Assembly (NCBI RefSeq): GCF_958295425.1
Contig: NC_081151.1
Span: forward strand, 23,380,799 to 23,444,798
Reading direction: 5' to 3'
Origin: Solea solea
Taxonomy: Eukaryota > Chordata > Actinopteri > Pleuronectiformes > Soleidae
Length of the DNA: 64,000 nt
Numbering within the stretch: position 1 is the stretch's first letter; each line of letters begins with the position of its first letter. Below, piece by piece: positions 31,606 through 42,306 of this stretch. A program made the translations under genes and the position numbers. The notes below the pieces were generated by a model. It had not been told where the DNA came from. It worked only from the letters and a program-made list of their open reading frames with translations, and searched no databases.

Positions 31606-33104
31606 ACACCGGGACACAATAGACCGGACCAGGCCCGGCAGACTGAGAAAAGGCTCCTTCATAAAGGATTATCTCACACGTCGCCCTCACAGCTTCATTC
31701 AGAGCGTGACAGCACGGGAACAGAGACAAGAAAAGGAGACTCAAAGGTTTACGTTGGAAAAAGACACGAGGGAATAAAGTCAGCGTCCAAACAGAGGACA
31801 GAGACATCGTAACAGCCTGTCCACAGGTGAAAACTGCAGCGACCACAGAGATGGGATTTATGTAGACTTTCATTTGGGTTTTATTTTGACACTTCCTCTT
31901 GTCATGTCACTCCCCGCCCTTTTAGACGACCTGCCCCGCCCTGATTAGTTTCACCTGTGTCCAGTTTGAATAATCCTCGTTTCCTGTTCTCTCTCTGTGC
32001 TTGTCTTTAATCTACCCTTCATCTATCTGCCCGTTGCTTTCATTTATTCTGGGATTACATCTACTGCAGTTACATCGTGCACTTTATGAGACAGCAGAGG
32101 ACGTGACGTCCTCACAGACACCTGGACTTTCACAGTGGGACAAACTTTCAGTGGCGGGTGAAAGACGTGTGGACGTGTGGACGTGTGGACAGAGTACTTC
32201 AGTCAGGACTGCAGGCTTCAGTCAGGAAGTGAAGACAGGAAATCAGCAGATAAATCTTTAAATCCAAGCAGGAGGCGCTGAGGATGAGGAGACAGACAGA
32301 TGTAGATCTACCAGGGGTTCCCAAACACTGGTTCAACGTAACAAAGTACAACATTCATGTATCTGTGCTTTGTTATTTCTGTTTCTATTAACCTGTACTT
32401 TTACTCTATATACCAAATAAAACCAGAAGAAGAAGAATGGACGTGGGCTGAAGTGTCTTTGCTCAAGGAGCCTGGAATTGAACCCCCAACCTTCCAGTTG
32501 AAAGACAACTCACTCACTCACTCACTCACTTGTGATTCAGTGAGCTTTTTCCTATTCTCCCAGTGCAGTGATTAGTTTAGAGCTGTTTAGATGTCACACA
32601 GGATCAACACGTCATCTGCAGTTGAGTTTGAATATATTTTCTTCATAATTCCAAGTGTTTTGACCACATATGTCCTTTAATTTCATTTCTTCCACCGGGT
32701 AAATCTTTACATTTAAGATCCAGCCTCCACTGAGTGTGTCTGAGCTCTGAGGCTCATTAACGCAGCATTGCACTCGAGGGAATCCACTGGAACCAGCAGC
32801 ACCTTATTGATCCCAGTTCAACAACTGAAATATAAATGAAGAGGATTTTTTCCCCCCGCCATTATCTCCCAGCGTCTGCACGCTTTTCTTTCTTTTCATT
32901 ACTGTCAGGACTGTGGCTGCAGCGTCGCAAAAAATGTTGCATTGACTGACTTATTAAGGAAACTCTGCAGGGAACTGGAAGATAAACACATTCACTGCTG
33001 CTGCTTCAATAATTCATGGACTGATGAAATGTTTATTTTCTATGTTTCAAAAGTAAGAAAAGTGTCCACACTTTGACACTGTGATACCATGTGATATTAT
33101 ATAC

Positions 33105-33150
33105 AGTGTATATATATATATAGATATATATATCTATATATATATCCAGT
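33105..33150. repeat. TA-rich palindrome
   Basis: TATATATAGATATATATATC with its mirror forms a perfect short hairpin between NUBPL and ARHGAP5. Confidence 0.7.
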
Positions 33151-33199
33151 AAATGACTCGTCACAGCTGTGAGTGCACATAAGCTGCTGTTTAACTGTA

Positions 33200-33275
33200 A
33201 TAAAAGTTGCAACTAACAAATATGTTCTTGATTAATCGATTAGTTGCTTGGCTCATTGAAGTTATAATTGTTATT
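33200..33275. repeat. GGCTGCAAC fish repeat, short copy
   Basis: GTTGCAACTAACAAATATG and TTAATCGATTAGTTGCTTGG match the ends of the family. Confidence 0.6.
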
Positions 33276-33824
33276 ATTATATTTATGTAAAACAAACAAC
33301 AACTGATAATAAAGTGCCATGATAGTAAAGAGCTAAATACAGGAAGACAAGTCAATTATTAGTATTAATTATAAATGTAGTCCTGCAGTATTTACGTGGT
33401 CTCCGTCTACTTCAGGGGGTCAAAGTTCAGGGAGGACGACAAGTCTGACTCCAGCCTGACTAAGTGTATACACGCGGGAGTAATCAGACTAAGAATCAGG
33501 TACGTTAGTCTGACTAAGACTAAGCTGCGTTTTAGTTAGTCTGACTAAAATGGAGCTCAGTGTGTTTACTTAGTCCGGACTAACATAGCGTGATTAAGAA
33601 AACTGAATTATTGTCTTAGTCTCAGTAAACACTGAGGGATTTACTGATTTTATATATGTATATGTATATCAAATAAATAGTTAGCTGTGAATGTTGAGAT
33701 CAATTAAAGATACATTTATTTGATTGATTGTTTGTCTGTTTGTTGACTTTTTTTTACCACAATCATTTTTTATGGCCATGTGACTATGTTTTAAATAAAG
33801 TTAAGTTTAAATATCACTGTTGGG

Positions 33825-33827
<3 letters not shown>

Positions 33828-33864
<37 letters not shown>

Positions 33865-33894
33865 CTGGAGAGAGAGGGAGTCGCCATTACTGAC

Positions 33895-33930
<36 letters not shown>

Positions 33931-33960
33931 GGAGGGAACAGCAGAGAGAGAGAGAGAGGG
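33828..33960 (+). repeat. (GA)n tracts upstream of the ARHGAP5 promoter
   Basis: Three GA blocks interrupted by GTGACTGGAG and GTCGCCATTACTGACAG, immediately 5' of the candidate first exon. Confidence 0.9.
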
Positions 33961-33969
33961 GCAGGTTTC

Positions 33970-34720
33970 TGCTTACAGCTCATTCCACACTAACACTGAC
34001 ACTAACCACCACCGCCTCCTAAACACACAGAAATCCACGCGCAGTGTCCCGTGCTTCTCCAGCGGAGCCTCGCTTCAACTAAAGCCGACTTTAAGGACTC
34101 TAATGGCCGCAGACTGTGGAGTGTAAAGAGACTTTTTTTTGCCTTTTAACGTGGGAAATGCTTCTGGTTCTTCCTCCTCCTCCTCCTCCTCCTCTCCCTG
34201 GTATGTGGATGTGGGAGCGACCATGTTAGCAGCAGCTGGGTAAGGGAATGTATTTTCTTACTATGGGGATTTGGGACTTCATTCGCCCTTTATAGCTAGC
34301 TCTCGTTCCGTTCCGTGGGGGAAAACACGGTGGCGGGGTCGCGCTGTGCGGGGCTAAAGGACGCCGAAGTGGCGATCCGATCCCGGGCTGTGAAATAACT
34401 CGAGTTCGGATTCCCAACCGCACTCCCTCTCTCTCCTAGCGTTAGCCCGGGCTGGCTGGTGCTAACGCTAGTTAGCCAGCTAACGAACTCTCCCTCACCC
34501 TCTCGGCATGCTAGGCTATGCCGAGCTAACCGGGATAGGAACGGTTCTTTTTTTCTCCCCGGGGCCGAACCAGAGCCAGACTGAGCCGGGTTTCATTTCC
34601 TTTTCCCCTCGGAGGAAAGATTAAAAACCGCCGTATCAAAGCCTGTGGTCGCGGTTGTTAGCTCCGGTGTTTTGACGCATTAAATCCGCGTGTGTTGGTG
34701 TTTAAAACGATCTTTTTTAA
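33970..34720 (+). promoter_or_regulatory. arhgap5: ARHGAP5 CpG-rich promoter with probable non-coding exon 1 (ends 34239)
   Basis: The densest CpG block of the window lies at about 34280-34700. A candidate 5' UTR exon ends CAGCTGG|GTAAGG at 34239 and holds several short ATG frames (for example at 34102, 34157 and 34223). Position, strand and donor fit a leader exon for the large coding exon 8 kb downstream. The transcription start is not defined. Confidence 0.55.
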
Positions 34721-35267
34721 ACTCGTTAACTCTCGTTAACTCTCACCACTCGACCTTTACAACAACATACTTTGACATTTTACACCGTGTGCTGCATTCT
34801 CACTGCATTGTGTCACATGAAATCTACTAGAAAACAACTTTGAACATCATTACAATCATCCTAACTTTAAATGTCCCAATCCACCTTTGATAATCCCCCC
34901 CCCCCCCATGTTTTCAGATTAAAATCTCGATTTACAGGGTTGCCAGTTTTGAATATGGATTGTGGGGGGTCAGATCCAGGAGGAGCACTGACAGTATCAC
35001 GGTTCTTTAACCGCAATGTCACAATATGGAATAAAAAAAAATCACACCACAATTATTTGTAGAATTATTGCGATTTTGATACGTATTAAAAATTGGTCAT
35101 TGTCATGGGAATAATGAGCAAAATCATGATGATTCAAAGTTTTCTGTTAACAAACAATCTGCAAATTGTTTGTGTTGCGTAGAAAATAATTGCAGTGTGT
35201 TTCTTTTTCGATATATCACATTATTTGTGTGATTATGAGTGCACATAAACTGCTGTTTAACTTGGTT

Positions 35268-35545
35268 TAATTAATTGTGCAACTAACAATATGTTCTTGA
35301 TTAATCGATTAGTTGTTGTTTGGCGCATAAAATGTCACAAAACCTCAAACAATTATGTTCTTAAATGTCTTGTTTTTGCCCACAAACCAGAATGAGTCAG
35401 TTTTAATGATTTCTTTATTTTATGGAGCAAAAAACCAGAAGATATTCACATTCAAGAAGCTGACGACCTGTTTATAATTGAATCGATGAACAAAATAGTT
35501 TGGTAAATGATGAATAATTGATCAATTGATAAATTATTGCAGCCC
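35268..35545 (+). repeat. GGCTGCAAC fish repeat, long copy
   Basis: GTGCAACTAACAATATG, TTAATCGATTAGTTG, AAATGTC, CCCACAAACCAGAATGA, AGAAGATATTCACATTCAAG and AAGCTG, ending TTATTGCAGCCC. This copy includes the inverted GCAGCC end, so both termini are visible. Confidence 0.75.
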
Positions 35546-38500
35546 TTATTAAAACTATATTAATGTGTGCAGCAGCAGCAGCAGATAGGCTTCAGGTCAT
35601 TGGGTCTATGATGCTGATGCTGCTGCTGATGCTGCTGCTGCTGCTGCAGATCTGCATGCTATTTGCATGGACTCAGGCTGCTGCAGATCATTGTGCCCCC
35701 TTTTACCCAAACTCTCTTTAAAGGGATAGCCCGCCTTTTATCCACAGGGACCGTCCTGATGTTCTTTTCCCCGCTCCAGCTCTTTGTAGTCATTTCACTG
35801 CACCTCTGGGGCTGAATAATTAATCGTTTTCAAATCAAAATCCTCCGACAAATTGCAAAGGTGGCAATTTTTTGAGCACATTAAAAAAAAAAGAATGAAG
35901 AGGCATTTGAGTAAGGAGTAATTAGTGTTTTGATGGTGTTGATGCTCCATCACCTGAACTTTGACTCAAAGAACATAGATTGTAAATCAAATCACATTTA
36001 GATGTTTCAGCCCTACTTCCCCTTTTACAGTTTACTTCAACGTTGAGTTATGGTGCCTTTTTAAAAGCAGTGGTTATTATTAGTGAGACGACGTTCACGT
36101 TGGGAAAATAGCTCTCTGTGTCTTTGTAGTTTCCACTTAACGTGTGCTATGATCTTGTTTTAGTGCCTATAAATCCACAACGGCTCCCTCAGTGATCCAG
36201 TCAAGAAAAAACTGTGAGTGGATGAAACAAGACCTTTGAGAGCGCTGTCAGTTTGAGGCGTTGTCACTTTCTGACACCTCGCGAACTAAATAACTTATCA
36301 AAGTCATTACTTGCAGCAATATTATCATTAAAATCCGTCTGTTCACGGCTTTTTCTTTAGTGATTTAAATGTTTAACACAGACAGGCTGGTTTTTACTGG
36401 AAGGAAACCGACAAAATGTGGTTAAACATTAATTTTCCTCATTTCTATGCCGCCGGGCTCTTATCGTGGCAGGTGATAATAGGCAAATCAGACAAGTTTT
36501 GTGTGTGCGTTTGCATCCAGGTCAGAGCAGACATGCTCTCTGGCTTTGTGTGTATGATTATGTAGAAATGGTGGGAAACATTCAGTGGTAATATCAGCCT
36601 CCCAGAAACCACACACACAGCACGGCAGGGTTGATCCTGTCACTCGGCCCCTCTGCTGTCTTGTTCTTACATCATCGCCTCCTCAGGAAAAAATCTCTCA
36701 GCGAGATGATTGACGTTGGGTGTCAGGTCTGGACCTGACTCTGCAGGCGGCTGACAGTCGTCTATTTATTTCAAATTTGAAAATGCAGGCCCCCCCCCCC
36801 TTTTTTTTTTTCTTTAAACCAGGCTGGTGCATGTCTGTCACATAGTTTTCACTTGAAGTAGAAAGGTGTAACTAAAGACGGACAGACGCTCACTCTGTTA
36901 AACTTTGTTGGCGTTTATTGGTTCTCCAGAGACGCTGCAGGACGTTGTTCTATGACGAGTTTGTGTGGTAACTCATTCGAGCAGCAACTAAGAGTTATTT
37001 TCATACATGTTTCATACATAAAATGTCAATCTTGACGTTGAAATGACGAGAACGATGTTCTCAAATGTACTATTTTGTCTCCAAACCCAAAAATTCTTCA
37101 ATTTTGATCATTTCTTTATGTGGAGCAAAGAAAATATTAACATTTAATGAACTCAAATGTCCAAAAAACACTCATGAAATAATAATATACACTGACTAAG
37201 TTTAGTTATACACTGTATTTGTTTAGCCATCACTTTGATCTGTGAGTAGATATGTACAGATGTACACAGATACTCCTTCCTCCGCTTTCACACCTGCTTC
37301 CTGGTTCTATGTACAATGAATATTCATGTTGTAATGTAAATATTCAATATATTTCTTTTGCTTTGTTTATTCACTGTTGGTTTGCCTGAGGAGGTGGTTG
37401 CTCACGTTTGAGATTATGTTAGGCAAACTTCATATATTAGCAGATTAATAAGAGTCCCGTGTCCTGTGTGTGTGTCATGATTTATTTAGCGGCAGGGAAA
37501 TATTCTAGATGTTTGACGAGTCCGCTTCCCTCTTGACCCTCTCGCTGTTGTTCTGGGAGACAGTTTGGGATTTTAAGAATCTTTAAGAGTCTTTAGGTCT
37601 ACATTTACCGATGCAGGGTTCAAAGCAACAACTGTAATACTGGAACACAAGGACGTGAACTTACAGGTATGAAGAGTTTCACACATGGTCACATGGCATT
37701 TTAATGGAACTGGCACAGGACATTGATCAATTGTCAATGGAACAATTTAATTGCAGGCTTTGTGGTTTGATAATGGCGACTTGTAAATGCTTAACGATTC
37801 AGCCCGAATTTTAAGTTACGATCTATGTCACTCTGGTCACGTTTGTTTTTCTGTCCGAACCTGATACAGTCGAAGTGAACATCAACCGAACCCGACACGA
37901 GTCCGACTCAAAACCCTTAAACTCTTGTGTCGTGTAGGAAGTTGTTAGCCTTAATTATCATTACAGTAATGGACGAATGTTATTAACCAGCCCAATGAAC
38001 ACACACACACCTTATGAATTATCATAAGCACATTGTGACTCACCTTTAACGACCATTACTTCCACTTCTTCCTCTTCATAAACTCTTGTTGAACTGTGAC
38101 CGCTGATAGTATTTACACAATCCAACCATGGTGGTTTATTTTCAGTAGATGTGGAGGAAAATAGGAACACCCAGCCTGTGGGTTGCGTTCACTGTCCTGG
38201 CAAAATAGTTACCACTGGTTTAAAAACCACATAGACCTTAACCTGCTTATAACCGTTACCATCATGAGATTTGTTTTGCGATGTCAGATAATTTAAATGT
38301 GAAATTAGGACCTCCCATGCTAAATAAATCTATTATCTGTTATCCGGTAATCCTGCGTACACAGACCATAGATATGTTTTTCTTTTTCTCACAGTTTTGA
38401 CCATTAATAAGAAATGGGGGATTTAGTTTTTGTGACGTCATCAGTGAGCAGATTCTTCCCCAAATTTAATAGGAACATACTTCAGGGATCACCTACCCCT

Positions 38501-38740
38501 CAAAATAATTCACATTGATCCGTGAAGTTGTTAACAGACGGACAAATGTACAGCTGAACCCATGAAAACAGAAAAGCTAGTTTACTCCGTGTTTCACTGA
38601 AACAACTTGAAATGACCGTGTGAATTTAAATGACAACAATCATGTCTGGAGTCCTGTATCCATGCTCTCATCTGGGATGGATGCTGTTCTCTGCTGGAGC
38701 TTCACTTTGTGATTCTGACTGTAAAAACAGACATTAGTAG

Positions 38741-38772
<32 letters not shown>

Positions 38773-40470
38773 GGTGAATGCAGCCGCTGCAGCTCTGAAA
38801 GCTTCTCCAGCCTCGGCTCTGTGTTCGGCCGTGTTTCAGGGCTTAACAGCGTTTAGTCATCTCTAAAACCAGCCTGCCAAGTGATACCTTAATCCTCCCC
38901 GCAGCCTCTCAGTGTATAGACTAATCGTGATGCACGGGCCTACTTTTAGCTGTTAGCGTGGTGTTGGGGGCTCTGAAGGTTTGCAGCAGTGAGACGGAGC
39001 GTGCAGGTGTTTACTGTACACAGTTAACAGCACTGTTCTGTTTACCTCCATGCGTCTCATCTCTTCTTCTATATTATTATTATTGACCCCGTGAATGTTG
39101 CAAAGCAGATGTTGGGGGATTTGGGGAGAGTGGTTTGGTGTCAGGGGAGGAATGTTGGCCTGTAATAATCCGCTGGTTACTCCATCAGCGGGAAATTAAT
39201 AGATTCCAGGTTTTTGTAATTGATGGTTTTAGTCGGTCTCCAAGTCAGGATTCCACATGTTTATGAGGATTTGCTCACTTTCTTGTTTTAACTCTTGTTC
39301 ATCGTGTTTTTTTTTTTTTTTTTTGCAGTTGATGCAGAGTTATAAAACCAGAATTTGCATAAAGCTGTAAAAATAGTTTTACAGCGCTGTACCACGTGAG
39401 CGTGACGAGCTCATCGAGCTCATGTACAGTCAAACTGTGTGCTCATGAGCTCTGATACACTGCTGTCGTCAGGTGTGTCACAGGAGCTGCTGTGGGGGCT
39501 CGTGCTTAGGCTGGGTTTGAAAACCTGAAGGACCTGCTGCTCTGTTTGTTCTCTGACGTCATCTCATGTCCTGGGTGTGTCTGAGGGGCATGAAGCTCCT
39601 GATATAAGGTGTTCAAGCTCACAGGACACTAAAGCTGAACACAAACAGCACTTATACAAACAGTAGGTTTGACAATAAACCTTTTATTACCGCCGCCAAG
39701 GAGATTCTGTTGTCATGGGTTTATCTGTATGTTTGGTCTTTTATTTTGGTAAGAATCTACCCACTGATGACAACATGAATGTGAAATGTGATTAAAGCCA
39801 CACTTCTGAGACTTTCATCTTAGAATTCTTGCCTTTTAATTTTTTGTCTTGTTGTTTTGAAAAAAAGAAATCTCTGTAAGAACTAATCGGATTTGAACAA
39901 AGATCACACACTCTGCTATCAGACTAAACTTAATCCAGATCTGATCCAGATTATGGATTTGGCATCAGTTTAAATGTAACCTGGTACACATGTGTATGTC
40001 TCAGTCCAGGTTCCTTTTTAGTGTTGTATTTGTTTCCTAAAGCCTGTTTCACACTGAAATCAGTGGCTACACTCTGAATTTGTGAATCTGTGTTAAGACG
40101 CGGAATAGACGATTAACACCGTTCCCTGTGCCAGTGTGGTTTTTCTGTCCCAGTGTGCCAGAAACAAAACCAGTCAGACCAAGAGGAAAGCGAGCGTATT
40201 TATGTTTGAGAGTCTTCTCTCTCTCTCTCTCATTCAAACACTGGGGAATTAACCATTTTAAGGTGCCACTAAATTAGATTAAGTAAAATATATTGAGCAG
40301 TGTCCCACACTGTAGAAGTAAGGATTGCTTATTATAAATGTCTTTGCTGTGAGGTGGAAAATTAATGTCATCACAGTATTGTGCCAGAAATGATGCATGA
40401 ATTTGCACCGCTGCCAAAAATGAAGAAGAAATGAGCATGTCTTTCACTCGCACTGAAAAAAACCCGGCTG

Positions 40471-40712
40471 CTGCATACTATTATTTTCATTATTGATTGA
40501 TCTGTTGACTATCTTTTTCAAATTCATTAATAAATACATTTTTGGGTCGTATGACGACATTGTCAAATGTCTTGTTTTTGTCCATAAAGCAAAAATGATT
40601 CATATGGAGCAAAGAAACCAGAAAATATTCACATTTAAGAAGCTGAAAAAAGCCACTGATTTATTTAGTCATCTGTTATTTATTGAGCAGTCGTTGCAGC
40701 CTCACATTTCAG
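40471..40712 (+). repeat. GGCTGCAAC fish repeat, long copy
   Basis: GGCTGCTGCATACTATTATT at the start and CAGTCGTTGCAGCCTCAC at the end, with the ACATTTAAGAAGCTGAAAA block inside. Long copy with both ends. Confidence 0.7.
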
Positions 40713-41359
40713 CCGTGTTTGACGGCAAATTGAACGCTAGTTACACACGTTCTCACTGGTTAAAATCACATTAGAACAGCGTTTTTTTTGACTTGTGAGA
40801 ATGTGTAATAACATTCACGTATCCTCTCTTTTTTTCATCCGCTTCAATTTCCCCTGAGTGTTTCATGTTTGTTTCTGTAGATTGCTGTAGATTACTTGAA
40901 GGGGGGGAGAAACCTTGAGTCGGTGACATCATCACCTTGACTTGTATAAACAGTGCGGCGGGGGGAAACTCATTGGTGAGTGCGAGTGGACTGGATTCCT
41001 CCCGCAGTGCACTTTCTCAGGCTCGGCGTGCCATCATGCTGCAGTTAGCAGATCCAGCTCATGCAGGCGTCGTGGACGATTGCCATCGCACTGTAAAAAC
41101 ACAACAGCGAGTGCAATCTTCTCCGTGCTTATCATGTTGTTATCAGCCTCCACTCGGGTCATGCTAAGGTTCAGGCGTATTTGACTGTGACAGTTACAGA
41201 TAATGCCGACAGCAAAGGTTGCACAGTCAATTACGTGGAGGCAGTTGTGACATTTTGGCTCCGTCTGTCAGCTGCCAAACGTTAAAATCTCACCCGGTTG
41301 TTCGTCTTGAAAAGGCCACCAGCAGAAATCCAGACGTTTAATCAAGTCAAAAACATCAC

Positions 41360-41378
41360 GGGGGGGGGGGGGGGGGGG
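41360..41378 (+). repeat. 19-nt G homopolymer
   Basis: Uninterrupted G run in the probable ARHGAP5 intron 1; potential G-quadruplex and likely length-unstable or mis-assembled. Confidence 0.8.
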
Positions 41379-42110
41379 AAAGGCAGGGTTGTGTATTTAG
41401 CCGTAATCATGCAGTGCGAGCTTGTGCTGGTGATGATTACAAATCTGTGAACCCATTTATTTTCGCCATTTTCTTCTCGCTGCGGAGCAGATCATTTCTA
41501 GGTCAGTGGCTGTCAAAGGGGCTGCAGTTGCGTGCCATTTTTATCCTGCCTCGGCACAAATTGGTTGAAAGCACTCTTTTTTTTCTCTGCGAGGGTAAAA
41601 AGTGACATTGCAGTGCCGCGGTCCCAGATTGAATTATGCTTCCTTTCTTTCATATAAGTTGTTCTGTCACACTCTGGCTTTTATTTCATCAAAAGGCCTT
41701 TCTTTTCTCAAATTAAGCCTTCACATTTTTTCCACACAAAGGAATTTGTAAAATCAGTTTTACATTATAAAGCCACGGTGAAAGTGTTGCAGGATTTGTG
41801 CACATTAATATTCCTTCATGTGAGGCATTTCAAAAGCTTTTAAACATTAAGTAGAGATTATTTTGTCCTGCACGAGTGTGATAATGTTCCTTTTGTCTTA
41901 ATTCTCTCTGATAACTCCAGATTAACACGTCTGATTGGTTGTTTTCAATCACTTTTGTGCACTGGTGTCCCTGAGGGGAAACAAGAATCTAATTATATTA
42001 TTTGTGATAAGGAGACTTGAGGTACTCTGAGGACAAATCAGTGCAAATATGTTGTTGTTTGCTTTGTCTATATCTATCTTTCCTCTAATTATGAATTCCG
42101 TGTCTTGCAG

Positions 42111-42306
42111 GCAGGTGATGAAAGGAGAAGACGGCTGCTCTACCCCAGCGTAACGAGAGAGAGACGGAGAGGAATTCGCTACTGCTACTGGAAAATCAGA
42201 ATGACCGTGCCTCTGCACCTCTGACCAGCACAACTGGAATGATATCTTGATCTTTTTTTTTCTTTTTCCTGGAAGTCACCAAGTTAGCGATGAGCGGGGG
42301 GAAATA
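42111..42306 (+). promoter_or_regulatory. ARHGAP5 5' UTR with four short upstream ORFs
   Basis: After a probable acceptor TGTCTTGCAG (to 42110), the 196-nt leader contains ATG frames at 42118-42153 (11 aa), 42201-42224 (7 aa), 42239-42250 (3 aa) and 42290-42307 (5 aa). The stop of the last one overlaps the main ATG as TAATG, an arrangement compatible with termination-reinitiation. Confidence 0.6.

Larger units (their letters stand above)
26872..33990. other. NUBPL-ARHGAP5 intergenic region, no gene seen
   Basis: Seven kilobases with no frame that reads as protein. Contents: microsatellites, two fold-back copies, pyrimidine tracts, a CAG-type minisatellite (30112-30310), a degenerate TTATC/AACTT repeat (29360-29615), and non-repetitive sequence at 31100-31450 and 31780-33050. 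The part at 32640-33010 is the least repetitive and could hold regulatory sequence. Confidence 0.6.
34240..42110 (+). other. Probable ARHGAP5 intron 1
   Basis: 7.9 kb without coding exons. It holds GGCTGCAAC repeats at 35268-35545, 36985-37190 and 40471-40712, a (GTT)n tract near 38741-38772, a 19-G homopolymer at 41360-41378, and CTG runs near 35575-35650. Long non-repetitive, evenly composed blocks (36280-36780, 38640-39260, 40860-41330) could be regulatory. Confidence 0.5.

Noticed and set aside
31391..31873. 160-codon minus-strand frame with hydrophobic N-terminus
   Set aside because: Crosses a (TG)n tract, has no recognisable domain, and has no splice or context support.
42247..42306. 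In-frame upstream extension of ARHGAP5 from a TTG codon
   Set aside because: It has no ATG, is mostly poly-Phe from a T run, and the family N-terminus fits the ATG at 42307.
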